28,963 bases of DNA from Chloroflexota bacterium (GCA_021806765.1 JAJZQR010000030.1:1-28963), one strand, 5' to 3'; shown: positions 16,040-24,077, counted from the first letter of the stretch. Program-made: numbers and translations. The notes: generated by a model not told the origin, from the sequence alone.

Positions 16040-16791
16040 CCTGAACAGTGCTCCCTCCAGCATTGAACTATCAGGAATCCCAAGGCAAGCAGTAGATATG
16101 GCACCATCAGCCGTATCCTCAACGGCCAACCGACGAAAGCGAGCAGGTAGCCGACGGCCACCATCGGGCTCCACCCCCAGGATAATAGAGGAGCCCGGTC
16201 CGGCTGCCGCGACAGCGCCAGGGCCAGCGGTGCCAGCAGGAGTACCGTACCGTGAAAGTGGCCGTGCGGGGTGGCCAACAGGGTTGCCAGGGTCAGCGCC
16301 GCAACCTGACGAGGGAAACGGTCTGATGCCGGGTCCCAATCGCCCCGCCACGCCAAGAGGGAGATCAACACCGTGGCGATCCCCAAGACCAGCACCAGGG
16401 TCGACACGGTATCCGGCGGGAGGGCCGGCCACACGTTCGCCAGCAGCGCTCTCCAGTTCACCATGGTCAGAGGCGGCGGATAGTAGAAGTATCGTGCGGG
16501 GGCGGTGGCCAGCCCCTGAGGATCGACCGTGGCCAAACCGAGGCGCAACCGTTCCTCGAAGGCCCGCTGAATCTCCAGGTTGAAGAGGTCCGGCCCCGTG
16601 CCGGTCCTCACCAGAGACCCACCGGTCAAGAAAGAGATGAAGTCGTTGCGCAGGAGCACATCCGGCCAGGGGGCGAGCCGAGAGTGGACGGCCCAGGCGG
16701 ACAATAGAATCCAGGCGGTGGCTACCGCGGCAGCTAGAAGCCTATCCGCCTGCACCCTCGAGGGAAAGCTACTTAACAAAACCCTCTGCAT
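16036..16791 (-). CDS. GT87/DUF2029-type membrane protein lacking its central region
   Basis: A 251-residue protein clearly related to the 443- and 419-residue proteins upstream. The N-terminal part (LLRNDFISFLTGGSLVRTGTG, FNLEIQRAFEERL) and C-terminal part (MVNWRALLANVWPALP, SLLAWRGDWDPASDRFPRQV, TPHGHFHGTVLLLAPLALAL) align to both. The join falls at YYPPPLTMVNWR, so about 160-170 residues including several core membrane helices are missing, in frame. It may be a decayed gene or a functional short form; loss of the core makes normal GT87 mannosyltransferase-like activity doubtful. ATG 16791 follows GGGGAG; the gene overlaps both neighbours (22 bp with the upstream gene, 4 bp with the downstream one). 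Confidence 0.7.
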   Translation of the reverse strand: MQRVLLSSFPSRVQADRLLAAAVATAWILLSAWAVHSRLAPWPDVLLRNDFISFLTGGSLVRTGTGPDLFNLEIQRAFEERLRLGLATVDPQGLATAPARYFYYPPPLTMVNWRALLANVWPALPPDTVSTLVLVLGIATVLISLLAWRGDWDPASDRFPRQVAALTLATLLATPHGHFHGTVLLLAPLALALSRQPDRAPLLSWGWSPMVAVGYLLAFVGWPLRIRLMVPYLLLALGFLIVQCWREHCSG

Positions 16792-18100
16792 CCCGCTCCC
16801 CAATCACTGAGGCATCCCTACTACTCGTTGCGGGAAAAGCTGAGGCAAACCAGGCCACGGGTAACGCAGTGGCCCCGGTCCTGACCGTCCCCCAGCATTG
16901 GGCGACCAAGATCACCATTGCTGTCAAGAAGAAGGGCACCGTCAGCCAGCGTTGGTGTTCGAAGGGCGATAGGATGAAGGCCAGCAGATATCCCACCACC
17001 AAGAGGGGTCGCCAGGACGAGGACAACGCAGTGCCTGACATCGGCCTCGCCACGGCCAGCCCCACGGGAGCCAAGAGCAGTACCAGCCCGTGGAAGTGGC
17101 TATGGGGGATGGCGATGAGAGTAGCCAGGATCGTCACCAGTACCTGGCGCGCAAAGCATGGCGACGAGGGATTCCATTCGCCCCGCCAGGCCAACAGCGA
17201 AATCAGGGCCGTTCCGGCCCCCAGCACCATCACCAGGATCGAGCCCATGGCTCCCGGAAGCCCCGGCCACAGGTTCATCAGCAGCCCGCGCCAGTTGACC
17301 ATGATCTCCGGCAGAATCATTGAAGATACCGGGGGGTAGAAAGCCCCGATGCGACGCAGCAACTCCAGGTATCGGAGCACCCCCTCCAGCCCAACCAGGG
17401 CCAGGGACAGCCCGGCTACTACCACACCGGCCACCGCCATCCCGGACAACTCGCGCCACCTCCCTTTGACCAAGAAGACGATGGGGAAGAGAACGGCGTA
17501 CTGAGGCTTCAACCAGAGGAAGCCCAGCAGAGCCCCGCCCAGGAACGGCCGCTTTCGGGTCATGGCCAACAGGCCCAGGCTAAGGGCCAACAGGAACAGC
17601 GCGTCCACCTGGCCCCAGACCAGGTTGTCGGCTACCGCGCCGAAGGTGAGCATCAACCCCGTGCAGGTGCGGGCATGAGGGCTGCCCCTTAGGGGAAGGG
17701 CGATGGCTGCCAGGAAGGCGATGAGACTGACGCCCCACCAGAGAAGGTACCCCGAGGGGATCGACAACCAGGTCAGAGGCACGAGGAGCAGCGCCAGGGG
17801 CGGTGGGTTGTGGTAAGGATCGAGCCAGTTGGCCACCCGAGCCGCCTCCAGGGTGGTGACCCCATTGAGGAACCTGTGCTGGAAAGCCTGCTGGACCCCC
17901 ATATCGTATAGGGCCGGGCCCGCTCCCTCTCGGATCAGAGACGCGCCCGTCCGAAAGGGCAGAAAATCGGTCCCTAGCGGTGTATCCGGCCAGTAGGACG
18001 CCAACTCAGATAGCTCGAACGCCAGCAGGACGATCGAGGCGGTGACCGCTGCCACCACCAGATACCGGTCCCGTCGTGGGGCAGTATTGATACGCTCCAT
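16769..18100 (-). CDS. GT87/DUF2029-type polytopic glycosyltransferase (paralogue 2)
   Basis: A 443-residue integral membrane protein with about ten hydrophobic segments. Following the first helix is PLGTDFLPFRTGASLIREGAG, then YDMGVQQAFQHRFL, DPYHNPPPLALLLVPLTW and WLKPQYAVLFPIVFLVKGRWREL. This is the pattern of the DUF2029/GT87 family, which includes polyprenyl-phosphate-mannose-dependent mannosyltransferases. An acidic residue in the DF element is the likely catalytic or donor-binding region. The start ATG 18100 has TGGAG about 6 nt upstream. The C-terminal 35 or so residues (polar, ending DAEGFVK) have no counterpart in the upstream paralogue and run into the next gene. Acceptor unknown; a link to mannose is suggested by the GDP-mannose gene at 19719. 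Confidence 0.8.
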   Translation of the reverse strand: MERINTAPRRDRYLVVAAVTASIVLLAFELSELASYWPDTPLGTDFLPFRTGASLIREGAGPALYDMGVQQAFQHRFLNGVTTLEAARVANWLDPYHNPPPLALLLVPLTWLSIPSGYLLWWGVSLIAFLAAIALPLRGSPHARTCTGLMLTFGAVADNLVWGQVDALFLLALSLGLLAMTRKRPFLGGALLGFLWLKPQYAVLFPIVFLVKGRWRELSGMAVAGVVVAGLSLALVGLEGVLRYLELLRRIGAFYPPVSSMILPEIMVNWRGLLMNLWPGLPGAMGSILVMVLGAGTALISLLAWRGEWNPSSPCFARQVLVTILATLIAIPHSHFHGLVLLLAPVGLAVARPMSGTALSSSWRPLLVVGYLLAFILSPFEHQRWLTVPFFLTAMVILVAQCWGTVRTGATALPVAWFASAFPATSSRDASVIGERDAEGFVK

Positions 18101-18138
18101 GCTATCTCCAGGCCTTGCTCTCGCCTCAAGCAACGTTG

Positions 18139-18192
18139 CTACATGACCATGCCTGGCAACGTGACGCCCGGCAGGTAAACCGAGGGAGACTC
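18139..18192 (-). pseudogene. Possible C-terminal relic of a GT39-like gene
   Basis: Just downstream of the first GT87 gene, a different frame encodes SPSVYLPGVTLPGMVM and a stop. It resembles the extreme C terminus of the GT39-like protein at 14627 (SFVVYLPGAVILSNVMG). The DNA agrees over GCCCGGCAGGTA plus flanking bases. No start or body of such a gene is present. I infer a deletion remnant of a second GT87-GT39 pair; a chance match over 17 residues is possible. Confidence 0.35.
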
Positions 18193-18203
18193 AGCGACGG
18201 CCG

Positions 18204-19463
18204 TCACAGGGCAACCACTCGGCTCTCCCCGGCGCGAAGCTGCACCAGCAGCAGCCCCACGGCCAGCAGGGAGTAGGGAACGAACAGCCAGCCCACGGAC
18301 CTGACCGGCCAGATCAACAACGCCAGCAGGTACCCCAGCGCCAGCATCGGTCCCCAGGCCCGCGATAGCACCGCTCCCGGCATCGGTCTGGCCAGAGCCA
18401 TGGAGAGGGGAGCCAACAGCAGGACCGTGCCGTGAAAGTGGCTGTGGGGGCTGGCGACCAGGGTGGCCAGCACCGCCACCAGCATCTGGCGGGGGAAACG
18501 GGGGGAAGCGGGGTTCCACTCGCCGCGCCAGGCCAGGAGCGACGCGAGAACTGTAGCCGCGCCCAGCCCCAGCATCAGGGCCGACCCGAGGGAGTCGGGG
18601 ATCCCGGGCCAAAGAGCCAGCAGCAGGGCTCTCCAGTTGATCATGGCGTAGGGCTTCACCAGGGAATCGGCGGGCGGATTGAACTCCCCTATGCGGTTGA
18701 GCAGCTCCAGGTAGCTGAGGATGCCCCCGAACCCCACCATAGCCAGGGAGAGGATCGCCACGGCCAGCCCAGCCCCCACCATGCCCGCCAACTCCCGCCG
18801 GCGGCCTTTCACCAGGAAGACCAGGGCGAAGACCACCGCGTACTGGGGTTTCAACCAGAGGAGGCCCAGCAGAGCGCCACCCAGTACCGGGCGCCCGGAC
18901 GTCAGAGCCAGCAACCCCAGGCTGACGGCCAGCAGCAACACCCCCGCGATCTGGCTCCACAGCAGGCAGTCGGCTACCCCTGCGAAGGTGAGCAGCACCA
19001 ACACCACCGTCCAGGCCCGGGGACGGCTCCTGAGAGGCAGAGCGACCGCCACCCAGGTAGCCAACAGGCTGAGCGCCGACCAGAGCAGATAGGCCCAGTA
19101 GAGAGGGAGCCAGGTTAGCGGCAGGAACAGCAGCGCCAGGGCCGGCGGATTGTGGTAGGGGATGAGAAAACCGGCCTGCCGGCGCACCTCCTCCAGGGTG
19201 GCCACCTGAAGACGCAGATCCCGCTGGAAGCCCTGCTGCAGCCCCATGTCGAAGAGGGTGGAGCCAGCACCCTCCCGCACCAGGGAGGCAGCGGTCCAGA
19301 AGGAGATGAAGTCGTTCACCAGTGGAGCCTCGGGAACCCAAGGCTTCACCACCACGAAGGCGAAGGTCAGAACGACCAGCGAGGCAGCGACTCCAGCCGC
19401 GGCCAGCCGTGGATAGAACTGCGCGGTCACGATGTTCGTTCGCAAACCCCTCTCACCAGCCAT
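18204..19463 (-). CDS. GT87/DUF2029-type polytopic glycosyltransferase (paralogue 1)
   Basis: A 419-residue membrane protein, first gene of the glycosyltransferase run. It has an N-terminal helix (AAAGVAASLVVLTFAFVVV) and then LVNDFISFWTAASLVREGAG, the conserved extracytoplasmic DF segment. Further stretches are LFDMGLQQGFQRDL, IPYHNPPALALLFLPLTW, WLKPQYAVVFALVFLVKGRRREL, MINWRALLLALWPGIP and SPHSHFHGTVLLLAPLSMAL. The family includes polyprenyl-phosphate-mannose mannosyltransferases acting on envelope glycans. ATG 19463 is preceded by AAGGAGG, a strong ribosome site. It is divergent from the mannose-1-phosphate guanylyltransferase gene 255 bp away. Membership in GT87/DUF2029 is from remembered family pattern; the exact sugar is not known. 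Confidence 0.82.
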   Translation of the reverse strand: MAGERGLRTNIVTAQFYPRLAAAGVAASLVVLTFAFVVVKPWVPEAPLVNDFISFWTAASLVREGAGSTLFDMGLQQGFQRDLRLQVATLEEVRRQAGFLIPYHNPPALALLFLPLTWLPLYWAYLLWSALSLLATWVAVALPLRSRPRAWTVVLVLLTFAGVADCLLWSQIAGVLLLAVSLGLLALTSGRPVLGGALLGLLWLKPQYAVVFALVFLVKGRRRELAGMVGAGLAVAILSLAMVGFGGILSYLELLNRIGEFNPPADSLVKPYAMINWRALLLALWPGIPDSLGSALMLGLGAATVLASLLAWRGEWNPASPRFPRQMLVAVLATLVASPHSHFHGTVLLLAPLSMALARPMPGAVLSRAWGPMLALGYLLALLIWPVRSVGWLFVPYSLLAVGLLLVQLRAGESRVVAL

Positions 19464-19655
19464 CTCCTCCTTAGGGTATCGGCAGGAATCCCCCAGTTGT
19501 GCAGGGGAGACCGTCGTCCGGCGAGATCGGGACCTTTCCCAAATCTCCGCGACCCGCCTCCGGGCTGGTCTGCGTCAAGCTAGCGCCGAAGATGGGGGCT
19601 GGCAATGGGAAAAAGGGGCTACTGTATGGTGTATCATGAAATCGGCGTGCACCCT

Positions 19656-19685
19656 TTGCCCCTGAAACTGCGTCTCTGGTATCCT
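19656..19685 (+). promoter_or_regulatory. Weak candidate promoter for the guanylyltransferase gene
   Basis: -35 TTGCCC (19656-19661), an 18-bp spacer and -10 TATCCT (19680-19685), each 4/6 to consensus; the leader would be about 27 nt. A better -10 (TATCAT, 19632-19637) upstream has no matching -35. No convincing promoter for the opposite gene at 19463 was found in this 255-bp divergent region. Confidence 0.25.
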
Positions 19686-19718
19686 TGGGTTCGGTAGTCC
19701 GGTAGCAGGAGATTGGAA

Positions 19719-20792
19719 ATGTACGTAGCGATCCTTGCCGGCGGCAGCGGCACCCGACTCTGGCCCCTCAGCCGCAGCAGGCGTCCCAAGCAGCTTCTCT
19801 CTCTCGTGACGGAGAGAAGTCTCATCCAGGACACCGTCGACCGGGTCGAGCCCCTGGTCTCCCCGGAGCAGATCTTCATCGTGACCGAGCGATCCCACGC
19901 CGAGGATATCAAGCTTCAGCTGCCGGAAATCCCGGAGCGCAACTTCGTCATAGAGCCCACGCGGCGGGGCACGGCCCCCGCCCTGGCCCTGGCGACCCTG
20001 CTCATCGAGAGCATCGCCCCAGACACGGTGATGGCCTCCCTCCACTCCGACGCGGTGATCACCAATCCAGGCGAGCTGCTCCACGCCCTTCGACTGGCCG
20101 AGCAGGTGGCCGCCGCCAGCGATCACCTGGTCACCCTGGGGGTGAGGCCCACGGCCCCCTCCACCGGACTGGGCTACGTCGAGATGGGCGAGCCGCTGGG
20201 AGAGCTGGGTGATGGGCTGGTGCACAAGGCCATCCGCTTCGTGGAGAAGCCTAACGCCGAGCGGGCGCAGCAGTACTTCGAGAGCGGCGTCTACCTCTGG
20301 AACAGCGGGATCTTCGTGTGGCGGGTCTCCGTGATCATGAGGCTGTTCCAGCAGCTGATGCCCGGAATGCACCGTCTATTGATGGAGATCAAACCGTACC
20401 TGGGAACTCCCGACGAGGCCAAGGCCATAGCCGAGGTGTACCCTCAGATGGAGAAGGAGACCATCGATTACGGGATCATGGAGAAGGCCCCAGAGGTCGC
20501 CGTGGTGCCCACCGATCTCGGCTGGAGCGACGTGGGCAGCTGGAAGGAGCTGATGGAGGTCTGCCCGCCCAACCAGGGCAGCAACCTGGTCAGGGGGGTC
20601 CACCTGGGGCTGGATACCGAGCGAACCCTGGTCTTCGCCACGGAGAAGCCGGTAGTCACCATCGGGCTCCGCGACCTGGTTATCGTGGACACCGGCGACG
20701 TGCTGCTGGTATCCACGAGGGAGAGGGCCCAGGATGTGAAGAAGATCGTCGAGCAGCTGGAGGGGGACGAGAAGCTCCGGCGCCTGCTCTGA
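19719..20792 (+). CDS. manC: Mannose-1-phosphate guanylyltransferase
   Basis: A 357-residue nucleotidyltransferase that makes GDP-mannose from mannose-1-phosphate and GTP in the cytoplasm. The signature GGSGTRLWPLSRSRRPKQ begins at residue 8. Further family elements are VEKP in the sugar-binding part, the ESGVYLWNSGIFVW stretch, DYGIMEKA and TDLGWSDVGSW. Its length fits the single-domain GMP type, without the C-terminal phosphomannose isomerase domain of bifunctional ManC/AlgA. ATG 19719 is preceded by AGGAG with a 7-nt spacer, better than the TTG two codons earlier. It diverges from the GT87/GT39 run and probably supplies mannose donor for it. The symbol is given for function; orthology to enterobacterial manC is not tested. 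Confidence 0.92.
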   Translation: MYVAILAGGSGTRLWPLSRSRRPKQLLSLVTERSLIQDTVDRVEPLVSPEQIFIVTERSHAEDIKLQLPEIPERNFVIEPTRRGTAPALALATLLIESIAPDTVMASLHSDAVITNPGELLHALRLAEQVAAASDHLVTLGVRPTAPSTGLGYVEMGEPLGELGDGLVHKAIRFVEKPNAERAQQYFESGVYLWNSGIFVWRVSVIMRLFQQLMPGMHRLLMEIKPYLGTPDEAKAIAEVYPQMEKETIDYGIMEKAPEVAVVPTDLGWSDVGSWKELMEVCPPNQGSNLVRGVHLGLDTERTLVFATEKPVVTIGLRDLVIVDTGDVLLVSTRERAQDVKKIVEQLEGDEKLRRLL

Positions 20793-20816
20793 TCCCCGAA
20801 GGTCGCAAGAATCAAA

Positions 20817-20844
20817 GTAGGGGCGATTCGCGAACCGCCCCTAC
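20817..20844. repeat. Near-perfect 28-bp palindrome at a convergent junction
   Basis: A copy of the 108-139 palindrome with one mismatched pair (GTAGGGGCGATTCG / CGAACCGCCCCTAC). It lies between the stops of the guanylyltransferase gene (+) and secF (-), where it could end transcription from both sides. Confidence 0.85.
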
Positions 20845-20876
20845 CGCGTTTGTACCCCGGGTTTGCACCCATGTCT

Positions 20877-21866
20877 CTACCGGACCGGGCTCGCCGCCTG
20901 CCGGCCGTTGCCGCCGAAGATCCGCCGCCACCAGCTCTTGATCTCCCCGTTCTCCCACACGACGAGGAGGGAGGCGGCCACGAAGATCGAAGAGTAAGTC
21001 CCGGTAACGATGCCGATCAGCAGCGCCAGCACGAAGGTCTTGGTGGTCACACCGCCGAACAGGAACAGCGCCACCAGCACCAGCAGCACCGTCAGGGAGG
21101 TGTTCAGGGACCGCCCAATGGTCTGCATGATACTGTGGTTGACGACGTTCTCGAAACGGTCCCCGATGCGCCGCCCGTAGTTCTCTCGGACCCGGTCGAA
21201 CACCACGATAGTATCGTGGACCGAGAAGCCGATGATGGTCATCACCGCCGTGATGAACATTGCGTCCACCTCGACCTCGAAGAAGCGGCCCAGGATGGAG
21301 AAGATCCCCAGCACCACCAGGGCATCGTGCACCAGGGCGATCACGGCGCAGGTGCCCCACCGGAACGACTTCTTGACACGCCGGAACGCGTAGGCGATGT
21401 AGAGCAGGATGCCCACCGAGGCCACCGCGACGGCGATAATGGCGTTCCGGACGATCTCCGACGCGATCAGCGGAGAGACAGAGTCGAAGGAAAGCACCTC
21501 CAGGTTGCCGAACTTCTGCTTCATCGCCTCTTCCACGGCCTGCCGCTCGGAGGCGGCGGTCACCTTGCCGGAATCATCCTTCTGCTCAGCCTTCAGAGTG
21601 TAGGTGCGTACGATGAAGGTGCTGCCGCCGGAGCCGGTGTTCGACCTCTGCACCATCGCCTCGGGGTGACCCAGGGTGGTGAACTCGTTTCGCAAGTCGG
21701 ACTGGTCCACCGCCTTCTCGAAGCGGACGGTCATGATGGAACCGCTGGCAAAGTCGATGCCGGGCCTCAGACCCCCCGGCAGCGCCAGGGAGATGACCCC
21801 CGGCACCAACACCAGGATCGACAGCAGGAAGAACCAGTATCTCTTTCCGACGATGTCTAGCATCAT
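20877..21866 (-). CDS. secF: Protein translocase subunit SecF
   Basis: A 329-residue six-helix membrane protein that works with SecD to drive the late, proton-motive-force-dependent stage of Sec export. Family features are the N-terminal helix followed by GGLRPGIDFASGSIMTVRF, a periplasm-side domain, and the motif VHDTIVVFDRVRENYGRR in the RND-like membrane part. NHSIMQTIGRSLNTSLTVLL and a final helix pair follow. The start at 21866 is one of two adjacent ATGs, 7 bp after the secD stop, with the purine run AAGGGGG inside the end of secD as the ribosome site. It is co-transcribed with secD. The normal upstream partner yajC is not present here. Confidence 0.96.
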   Translation of the reverse strand: MMLDIVGKRYWFFLLSILVLVPGVISLALPGGLRPGIDFASGSIMTVRFEKAVDQSDLRNEFTTLGHPEAMVQRSNTGSGGSTFIVRTYTLKAEQKDDSGKVTAASERQAVEEAMKQKFGNLEVLSFDSVSPLIASEIVRNAIIAVAVASVGILLYIAYAFRRVKKSFRWGTCAVIALVHDALVVLGIFSILGRFFEVEVDAMFITAVMTIIGFSVHDTIVVFDRVRENYGRRIGDRFENVVNHSIMQTIGRSLNTSLTVLLVLVALFLFGGVTTKTFVLALLIGIVTGTYSSIFVAASLLVVWENGEIKSWWRRIFGGNGRQAASPVR

Positions 21867-21873
21867 GTTTCGG

Positions 21874-23286
21874 CTACCCCCTTGTTTCCTGCGTCGCGGC
21901 CGAGGTGGTGGCCGGCGTCGCCGACCTCTCCAGGCCGAAGAACCAGCTACCGGTCGCCAGACCGGTGCTCACCAGCATCCGAAGGAAGGTCCTGGTCACC
22001 GTGATGGCCGAGAACATGCTGGTGATGACGCCCAACCCCAGGGTCAGGGCGAAGCCCATGACGATGCTGGTCCCGAAGTTGGACCCGAACCAGAACAGGA
22101 TGACGCAGGTGATGAGCGTCGAGAAGTTGGAGTCCCTGATGGAGGGCCACGCGCGATCGAATCCCGCGTCGATGGCCGCCCGCAACGTCTTCCCGGCGCG
22201 CATCTCCTCTCTCATTCTCTCGAAGATCAGGATGTTGGCATCTACCGCCATACCGATGGACAGGATAAAGCCGGCGATGCCCGCCAGGGTCAGGGTCACC
22301 GGGATCATCTTGAACTCGGCCATCGCCACCATCGAGTACACGCCCAGGGCGGCCGACGACAGAACGCCCGGCAGCCGGTAGTACAGGATCATGAAGACCA
22401 TCACCACCGCCAGACCGATCTCACCGGCGATGAGGCTCCTGGCCACCGAGTCGCTCCCCAGAGTGGCGTCCACGTCCTGCTGCTGGATCACCTTCACCGG
22501 GACGGGCAGCGCGCCTGCGTTCATCTGGATGGCCAGGTTCTTCGCCTCGTCCAGGGTGAAGCGGCCGGTTATCTCGCCCTGGCCGGAGATGACCGCCTGG
22601 ACCGTAGGGGTAGAGATCGGCTGGTTGTCCAGGAAGATGCCTACGGGCTTGTAGAGGTTGCGCTGAGTTATCTGCTCGAACAGCTTGGCGCCCTCGTCGT
22701 TGAACTGGAACAGGATTTTGGGGGCGCCGGTCGTCTGCTCGAAGCCGACGTCGGCACGCTTGAAGTACTGGCCGGTCAGCTCGTGCTCCTGCCCGTCTGA
22801 GCCCTTTGCCTTGGCGACGACCCACTGGGTCTTGCCGTCCGAGCCGGTGACCTGCTCGCGGAAGTCCATCTGGGCAGTTTGGCCAATAAGGCTGATGGCC
22901 TGCTCCACGTTCTTGACACCGGGCAGTTCCACGATCACCCGATCGTCACCCTGGGCTTGGACGATGGGCTCGCTGACACCGTAGGCGTTGATGCGCCGCT
23001 CGATAACGTTGATCACGCCCTTCAAGGCGGCGGGCTGATCGCTCTTGGCGACCTTGGACATGTCCGCCTGAAGCAGCAGGTGGGTGCCACCAACCAGGTC
23101 CAAACCCAGCTTGAAGGAGCCGCGGTCGAGTTCCCAGTCACCTATCTTCAGGTGGATGCCCTCGCCCTGAGGGAGACCGGCGCCGAAGGGCAGGTACTTG
23201 TCGGGATTGTGCGGCCAAATGGTGACCAGCGCAAATATGGAGAGCACAACGATGCCGAAGAAGGTGACCAGTACATTTCTTCTCAT
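21874..23286 (-). CDS. secD: Protein translocase subunit SecD
   Basis: A 470-residue SecD. An N-terminal helix leads to LGLDLVGGTHLLLQADM, the P1-like extracytoplasmic domain (RRINAYGVSEPIVQAQGDDRVIVELPGV, NVEQAISLIGQTAQMDF) and DNQPISTPTVQAVISGQGEI. The RND-type membrane domain carries the motif VDANILIFERMREE. It forms a complex with SecF, 7 bp downstream. The length fits the shorter SecD form. A well-formed promoter (23478-23507) predicts an untranslated leader of about 185 nt, longer than usual. The ribosome site before ATG 23286 is weak (AAAGGCGGC), so the leader may influence expression. def lies upstream in the same direction. Confidence 0.96.
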   Translation of the reverse strand: MRRNVLVTFFGIVVLSIFALVTIWPHNPDKYLPFGAGLPQGEGIHLKIGDWELDRGSFKLGLDLVGGTHLLLQADMSKVAKSDQPAALKGVINVIERRINAYGVSEPIVQAQGDDRVIVELPGVKNVEQAISLIGQTAQMDFREQVTGSDGKTQWVVAKAKGSDGQEHELTGQYFKRADVGFEQTTGAPKILFQFNDEGAKLFEQITQRNLYKPVGIFLDNQPISTPTVQAVISGQGEITGRFTLDEAKNLAIQMNAGALPVPVKVIQQQDVDATLGSDSVARSLIAGEIGLAVVMVFMILYYRLPGVLSSAALGVYSMVAMAEFKMIPVTLTLAGIAGFILSIGMAVDANILIFERMREEMRAGKTLRAAIDAGFDRAWPSIRDSNFSTLITCVILFWFGSNFGTSIVMGFALTLGLGVITSMFSAITVTRTFLRMLVSTGLATGSWFFGLERSATPATTSAATQETRG

Positions 23287-23477
23287 GCGCGATGCCGCCT
23301 TTCAGGCGTGAGAATCCCCGCCGCCCTTGGTATCAGACGAAAGGATGAGGGCCTTACGGCTTGTCCAGTCGGTCAACACAAAGCGAGGACGTGGCCCTCG
23401 CCCGTCCTCCAACCAACTGTGGTGCCTAAAGTGGACCGGGTAGAGGAGCGACCCTCCTCGCCACCGGTTGCCGTGGA

Positions 23478-23507
23478 AGTATAGCTCCCGGCCCCGGAAA
23501 ATGTCAA
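23478..23507 (-). promoter_or_regulatory. Strong candidate promoter for secDF
   Basis: Minus strand: perfect -35 TTGACA (23507-23502), an 18-bp spacer and -10 TATACT (23483-23478, 5/6). Transcription would start near 23471, about 185 nt before the secD ATG. It lies just beyond the repeat that follows def. The leader holds a small hairpin, GAGGA/TCCTC, but no known riboswitch motif that I recognise. Confidence 0.6.
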
Positions 23508-23511
23508 TTTC

Positions 23512-23545
23512 GCTGAGGTGCTGAGTGCTGCGTCCTGAGTCCTGT
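23512..23545. repeat. Short GCTGAGTGCTG / GTCCTGAGTCCTG repeat after def
   Basis: Degenerate tandem units of the same CTCAGCACT / AGGACTCAGGAC family seen in mnmG and the activase gene. It begins a few bases after the def stop codon and ends near the secD promoter -35. Confidence 0.65.
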
Positions 23546-23552
23546 GCCTCCG

Positions 23553-24077
23553 TCACACGCCGGTCTCGACGGTCTCCTCATCCTCTTCGGATTGCTCGGA
23601 CTCCTCGGGCTGCTCCGGCACCTTCCGCAACAGATCGAGGCTCGCCAGCCGGTCGATGAAGAGAATGCCGTCCAAGTGATCCAGCTCGTGCTGTATGGCG
23701 TGAGCCAGCAGGCCATCGGCCTTGATCTTGATCACTTTGCCCCGGCGATTCCGCGCCTTCACCGTGATCTTCAGGGCACGCTTCACGTTCGCCACGTACC
23801 CAGGGATCGAGAGGCAGCCCTCCTCGGGCTCGTACTCCCCTTCCATCTCCGTGATCTCTGGGTTGCAGAGGACTGTGATTTGCTCGTCCAGGTCGATGAC
23901 CACGATGCGCAGCGGAACACCAACCTGCGGTGCCGCCAGCCCCAGTCCAGGGGCATCCCGTAGGGTCTCGATCATGTCGTCTATCAACTGCTGTATCGAT
24001 TGGTCGAACCGGGAGACCCTCTTGGCCTTCTGGCGCAGGATGGGGTCGCCCAGCAGTACGATCGGCCTAACTGCCAT
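23553..24077 (-). CDS. def: Peptide deformylase
   Basis: A 174-residue metalloenzyme that removes the N-formyl group from nascent proteins. All three motifs are present: GLGLAAPQVG (44-53), EGCLSIPG with metal ligand Cys88, and QHELDHLDG with ligands His130 and His134 and catalytic Glu131. The C-terminal 20 or so residues are very acidic (EESEQSEEDEETVE), an extension not needed for catalysis. ATG 24077 has AGGGAGG about 12 nt upstream. It is divergent from the large activase gene and lies 266 bp upstream of secD, separated by a repeat and secD's own promoter. fmt, its usual partner, is absent from the window. Confidence 0.97.
   Translation of the reverse strand: MAVRPIVLLGDPILRQKAKRVSRFDQSIQQLIDDMIETLRDAPGLGLAAPQVGVPLRIVVIDLDEQITVLCNPEITEMEGEYEPEEGCLSIPGYVANVKRALKITVKARNRRGKVIKIKADGLLAHAIQHELDHLDGILFIDRLASLDLLRKVPEQPEESEQSEEDEETVETGV

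Noticed and set aside
16040..16432. 131-codon extension of the GT39-like gene at 14627
   Set aside because: It overlaps the short GT87 gene in another frame and reads as a low-complexity shadow.
18193..19341. 400-codon alternative frame overlapping the first GT87 gene
   Set aside because: Its body is a Gly/Pro/Ala-rich shadow; only the last 17 residues beyond the GT87 stop are of interest and are listed as a relic.
23302..23556. 84-codon frame in the secD leader as a leader peptide
   Set aside because: It begins inside the def end/repeat, upstream of the predicted transcription start, and has no ribosome site.
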